This document shows positions 61,053-64,000 of a stretch of DNA of 64,000 bases, in pieces. Numbering within the stretch: the stretch's first letter is position 1; every line of letters begins with the position of its first letter. This DNA is from Cronobacter muytjensii ATCC 51329 (GTDB taxonomy: Bacteria; Pseudomonadota; Gammaproteobacteria; Enterobacterales; Enterobacteriaceae): NCBI RefSeq assembly GCF_001277195.1, contig NZ_CP012268.1, positions 2,356,001-2,420,000 on the forward strand, written 5' to 3'. Under the pieces are notes generated by a model. It worked only from the letters and a program-made list of their open reading frames with translations, did not search any database and had not been told where the DNA came from. The position numbers and the translations under genes are program-made.

Positions 61053-61855
61053 TGAAACTGCGCGTCGGCGAGGCGCCCTTTCCCGGCGCGCCTGTGGTGG
61101 TGATGATTGCTGGTCTCGGCGGGCTTGGCGGCTACTGGCTCGCGCAGCAGGGCGCGCTCGGTCACGCATACCAGACGGTGGTGTATGACCAGCGCGGCAC
61201 CGGCGAAAACCCTGACGCGCTGCCCGAGGGCTATACGCTTGCCGATATGGCGCGGGAGCTTCACCAGGCGCTGGTTATCCACGGCGTGCGGCGCTACGCG
61301 GTGCTCGGCCACGCGCTTGGCGGGCTGGTCGGCATGGAGCTGGCGCTGGCGTTCCCGGAGGCGGTCAGCGCGCTGGTTATCGTCAACGGCTGGCTGTCGC
61401 TGAGCGCCTGGACCCGCCGCTGCTTCGACGCGCGCGAACGGCTGCTGCTGGACAGCGGCCCGGCGGCTTACGTTGCCGCACAGCCGCTGTTTCTCTACCC
61501 GCCCGCGTGGGCTGAAGAAAACCAGCCGCGGCTTGAAGCCGAAGAGGCGCTGCATAACGCGCATTTTCAGGGCACCGAAAACCTGCTGCGCAGGCTCCGG
61601 GCGCTGAAAAGCGCCGACTACCGCAAGCGGGCCGCCAGCATCACTACACCGGTACAGCTGATTTGCGCTCGCGACGATCTGCTGGTGCCGTGGACCTGCT
61701 CGCAGGCATTGCAGGCAGCGCTCCCACACAGCCAGCTGGCGGTAATGGAGAGTGGCGCGCACGCCTGCAACGTCGCGGCAGCGTCCCTTTTTAACCCCCT
61801 GTTGTTAGCCGGGCTCGCGGCGCTTGTTGCCGGGCCCCACAAGGAGACCGTATGA
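61052..61855 (+). CDS. rutD: RutD, alpha/beta hydrolase of pyrimidine degradation
   Basis: A 267-residue alpha/beta hydrolase thought to act on aminoacrylate or a carbamate intermediate. The nucleophile elbow is LGHALGGLVGM, with Ala rather than Ser at the nucleophile position, as also seen in some RutD proteins; the catalytic base region is SGAHACNV. It begins inside the rutC stop and overlaps rutE by 4 bases. E. coli RutD has 266 residues. Confidence 0.94.
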   Translation: MKLRVGEAPFPGAPVVVMIAGLGGLGGYWLAQQGALGHAYQTVVYDQRGTGENPDALPEGYTLADMARELHQALVIHGVRRYAVLGHALGGLVGMELALAFPEAVSALVIVNGWLSLSAWTRRCFDARERLLLDSGPAAYVAAQPLFLYPPAWAEENQPRLEAEEALHNAHFQGTENLLRRLRALKSADYRKRAASITTPVQLICARDDLLVPWTCSQALQAALPHSQLAVMESGAHACNVAAASLFNPLLLAGLAALVAGPHKETV

Positions 61856-62442
61856 GCGAAGCCCTGAGCGCCAGCGCGCTCGCCACGTTATTTACCGACG
61901 CCCGCACCCACAGCGCCTGGCTCGACGTGCCAGTGAGCGACGACCAATTGCGCGACATTTACGACATGGTGCGACTCGGCCCGACCTCTGCCAACTGCTC
62001 GCCGGGGCGGCTGTTGTTCGTGAAAACGCCTGCGGCGAAAGCGCGCCTGAAACCGGCGCTTTTGAGCGGCAACGTGGAGAAAACGATGCGCGCGCCGGTG
62101 ACCGCCATCGTCGCCTGGGACCACGAGTTTTACGAGGCGCTGCCGCAGCTTTTCCCCTATGCCGACGCCCGCGCCTGGTTTACCTCAAGCCCGGCGGTGG
62201 CCGAAGAGACGGCGTTTCGCAACAGCTCGCTTCAGGCGGGGTATCTGATTATGGCCTGTCGCGCGCTGGGGCTCGACACCGGCCCGATGTCCGGTTTTGA
62301 CCGGGCGGCGGTGGACGCTGAATTTTTCAGCGGCACGACCTGGAAAAGCAATCTGCTTATCAATATCGGCTATGGCGATACCGCCAGACTGCATCCGCGC
62401 CTGCCGCGGCTCACCTTTGACGATACGTGCGCGATCATTTAA
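61852..62442 (+). CDS. rutE: RutE, malonic semialdehyde reductase
   Basis: RutE, a nitroreductase-fold flavoprotein of 196 residues (as in E. coli), reduces malonic semialdehyde to 3-hydroxypropionate. DMVRLGPTSANCSPGRLLFV is the FMN-binding opening (core RLGPTSANCSP) and INIGYGD the C-terminal signature. ATGA overlap with rutD. Confidence 0.95.
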   Translation: MSEALSASALATLFTDARTHSAWLDVPVSDDQLRDIYDMVRLGPTSANCSPGRLLFVKTPAAKARLKPALLSGNVEKTMRAPVTAIVAWDHEFYEALPQLFPYADARAWFTSSPAVAEETAFRNSSLQAGYLIMACRALGLDTGPMSGFDRAAVDAEFFSGTTWKSNLLINIGYGDTARLHPRLPRLTFDDTCAII

Positions 62443-62451
62443 GGAGGCGTT

Positions 62452-62952
62452 ATGAGTGAACAACAGGCTTTTCGCGATGCGATGTCGCGGCTCGGGGCGG
62501 CGGTCAATATCGTCACCACCGACGGCGCCGCCGGTCTCGCGGGGTTTACCGCCTCGGCGGTATGTAGCGTAACGGACAGCCCGCCGACGCTGCTAGTCTG
62601 TCTTAACCGCAACGCCTCCGTCTGGCCAGTGTTCCAGGCTAACGGACAGCTGTGCGTCAATACGCTTGCCGCCGGGCATGAGGCGCTCTCCGGGCTGTTC
62701 GGCGGCAAAACGCCGATGGAGGAGCGCTTCGCCGCGGCCCGCTGGCGACGTGGCGTCACCGGCTGTCCACAGCTCGAAGGTGCGGTGGTCTCGTTCGACT
62801 GTCGCGTGGAACAGGTGGTGCCGGTTTCTACGCATGATGTGCTGCTGTGCCGTGTGCTGGAGATAGCACGCAACGACGATACGCACGGTCTGGTCTGGTT
62901 CGACCGCAGCTATCACTCTCTGGCGCGGCCCGTCTGCGGGCTCGCCTCTTAG
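62452..62952 (+). CDS. rutF: RutF, FMN reductase
   Basis: RutF supplies reduced FMN to RutA using NADH. The 166-residue flavin reductase-like protein has AVNIVTTDGAAGLAGFTASAVCSV (core GFTASAVCSVT), the flavin-binding segment, and FCVNTL-like CVNTLAAGHE. The ribosome site AAGGAGGCG is strong. It follows rutE by 9 bp. Confidence 0.95.
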   Translation: MSEQQAFRDAMSRLGAAVNIVTTDGAAGLAGFTASAVCSVTDSPPTLLVCLNRNASVWPVFQANGQLCVNTLAAGHEALSGLFGGKTPMEERFAAARWRRGVTGCPQLEGAVVSFDCRVEQVVPVSTHDVLLCRVLEIARNDDTHGLVWFDRSYHSLARPVCGLAS

Positions 62953-62969
62953 CTCCACAGGAGATAAAC

Positions 62970-64000
62970 ATGGCCAATTCCTGGTTTCCTCACTGGCGTA
63001 AAGCTGCCGGCCCCGCTGGCGGCGTGGTGGCTCCCGATGAAACGCTCTCCGCCGGTCAGACGCTGGTGATGGGGGTGCAGCATGCGGTGGCGATGTTTGG
63101 CGCGACGGTGTTAATGCCGCTCTTAATGGGGCTCGATCCAAACCTGTCGATTCTGATGTCCGGTATCGGCACCCTGCTGTTTTTTGTGATAACCGGCGGC
63201 CGGGTGCCGAGCTATCTCGGCTCCAGCGCCGCGTTCGTCGGCGTGGTGATCGCCGCGACGGGTTTCAGCGGCCAGGGACTGAACCCGAATATGAGCGTGG
63301 CGCTCGGCGGCATTATCGCCTGTGGCCTGCTCTACACGCTTATTGGCGTGGTGGTGATGAAATCGGGCACGCGCTGGATAGAACGGCTGATGCCGCCGGT
63401 GGTGACCGGCGCGGTGGTGATGGCGATTGGGCTTAATCTTGCGCCGATTGCGGTAAAGGGCGTCTCCGCGAGCGCCTTTGACGGCTGGATGGCGGTGATG
63501 ACGGTGCTTTGCATTGGGCTGGTGGCGGTGTTTACACGGGGCATGGTGCAGCGGCTGCTGATCCTGGTGGGGCTGATTGCCGCCTGGGTACTCTATGCGC
63601 TGTTTACTAATGTGCTCGGGCTTGGCAAACCGGTCGACTTCACGCCCGTCGCCCAGGCGGCGTGGTTCGGGTTGCCGCACTTCGCCGCGCCGGCCTTCAA
63701 CGCGCAGGCGATCATGTTGATTGCGCCGGTGGCGGTGATTCTGGTCGCGGAAAATCTCGGACACCTGAAAGCGGTAGCGGGCATGACCGGGCGCAACATG
63801 GACCCGTATATGGGCCGCGCGTTTGTGGGTGACGGGCTCGCGACAATGCTCTCCGGCGCGGTGGGCGGCAGCGGCGTCACTACTTACGCAGAGAATATCG
63901 GCGTGATGGCGGTCACCAAAGTTTACTCAACGCTGGTGTTTGTGGCAGCGGCCATGATTGCCCTCCTCCTCGGCTTCTCACCGAAATTCGGCGCGCTTAT
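62970..64000 (+). CDS. rutG: RutG, uracil/pyrimidine permease (3' end beyond window)
   Basis: The frame opens at the ATG at 62970 after CAGGAGATAAAC and stays open to the end of the window (about 343 codons). MGVQHAVAMFGATVLMPLLMG is the NCS2 uracil-permease opening (core GVQHAVAMFGATV), and VAENLGHLKAVAGMTGR with GLATMLSGAVGG are family signatures. It would import uracil for the rut pathway. Last gene of the operon. Confidence 0.95.
   Translation, partial: MANSWFPHWRKAAGPAGGVVAPDETLSAGQTLVMGVQHAVAMFGATVLMPLLMGLDPNLSILMSGIGTLLFFVITGGRVPSYLGSSAAFVGVVIAATGFSGQGLNPNMSVALGGIIACGLLYTLIGVVVMKSGTRWIERLMPPVVTGAVVMAIGLNLAPIAVKGVSASAFDGWMAVMTVLCIGLVAVFTRGMVQRLLILVGLIAAWVLYALFTNVLGLGKPVDFTPVAQAAWFGLPHFAAPAFNAQAIMLIAPVAVILVAENLGHLKAVAGMTGRNMDPYMGRAFVGDGLATMLSGAVGGSGVTTYAENIGVMAVTKVYSTLVFVAAAMIALLLGFSPKFGAL

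Noticed and set aside
59916..61169. 417-codon minus-strand open frame opposite rutA-rutC
   Set aside because: Shadow of three well-supported rut genes; it crosses their boundaries and has no family resemblance.

Overview
The window is a chromosomal segment of an Enterobacteriaceae bacterium. Gene order follows the Escherichia coli flg - murJ - mdtH - pyrC - lpxL - opgGH - ymdB/clsC - ycdXYZ - ghrA - serX - phoH - efe - put - rut block almost gene for gene. The high GC content, the absence of curli and PGA genes at their E. coli positions, and the inserted genes would fit Cronobacter or a close relative. That genus call is an inference from gene content and was not tested by a database search.

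Layout: 1-9089 flagellar rod, hook and ring genes (flgK start, flgJIHGFEDCB on minus, flgA and flgMN on plus), with two well-formed sigma-28 promoters and an FlhDC-like site. 9231-13056 murJ, yceM, yceH, rimJ (minus). 13322-20724 mostly plus-strand housekeeping genes: mdtH, grxB, yceB, pyrC, dinI, bssS, solA, yceJ, yceI. 20780-23710 trhO, lpxL, mysB, yceK. 23818-29305 osmoregulated periplasmic glucan genes opgGH facing opgC. 29355-34803 clsC, ymdB, a small secreted protein, ycdZ, ycdY, ycdX, ghrA. 34886-39801 a complete chaperone-usher fimbrial operon. 40361-44240 two copies of tRNA-Ser(GGA), each followed by tandem repeats of about 190 bp, with a YdeP-like molybdopterin oxidoreductase between them. 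44301-51863 a lipoprotein, phoH, the efeUOB iron-uptake operon, a NupC-like transporter and a DUF3574-type lipoprotein. 51984-57868 putP and putA around a shared control region. 57928-64000 rutR and the rutABCDEFG pyrimidine-degradation operon, whose last gene runs off the window.

Many control sites can be read directly: a start-site-switching leader and PurR box before pyrC, a perfect LexA box before dinI, a near-ideal CRP palindrome before ycdZ, a Fur box before efeU, four GTTGCA PutA motifs between putP and putA, and a GG-N10-GC sigma-54 promoter with an NtrC-like site before rutA.

The most unusual part is the tRNA-Ser region. Each repeat unit carries a terminator hairpin, a structured body and a copy of the last 18 nt of the tRNA. 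Two helices are kept between the two loci by compensatory sequence change, which points to a structured RNA. It resembles, in layout, the rtT repeats at the E. coli tyrT locus.
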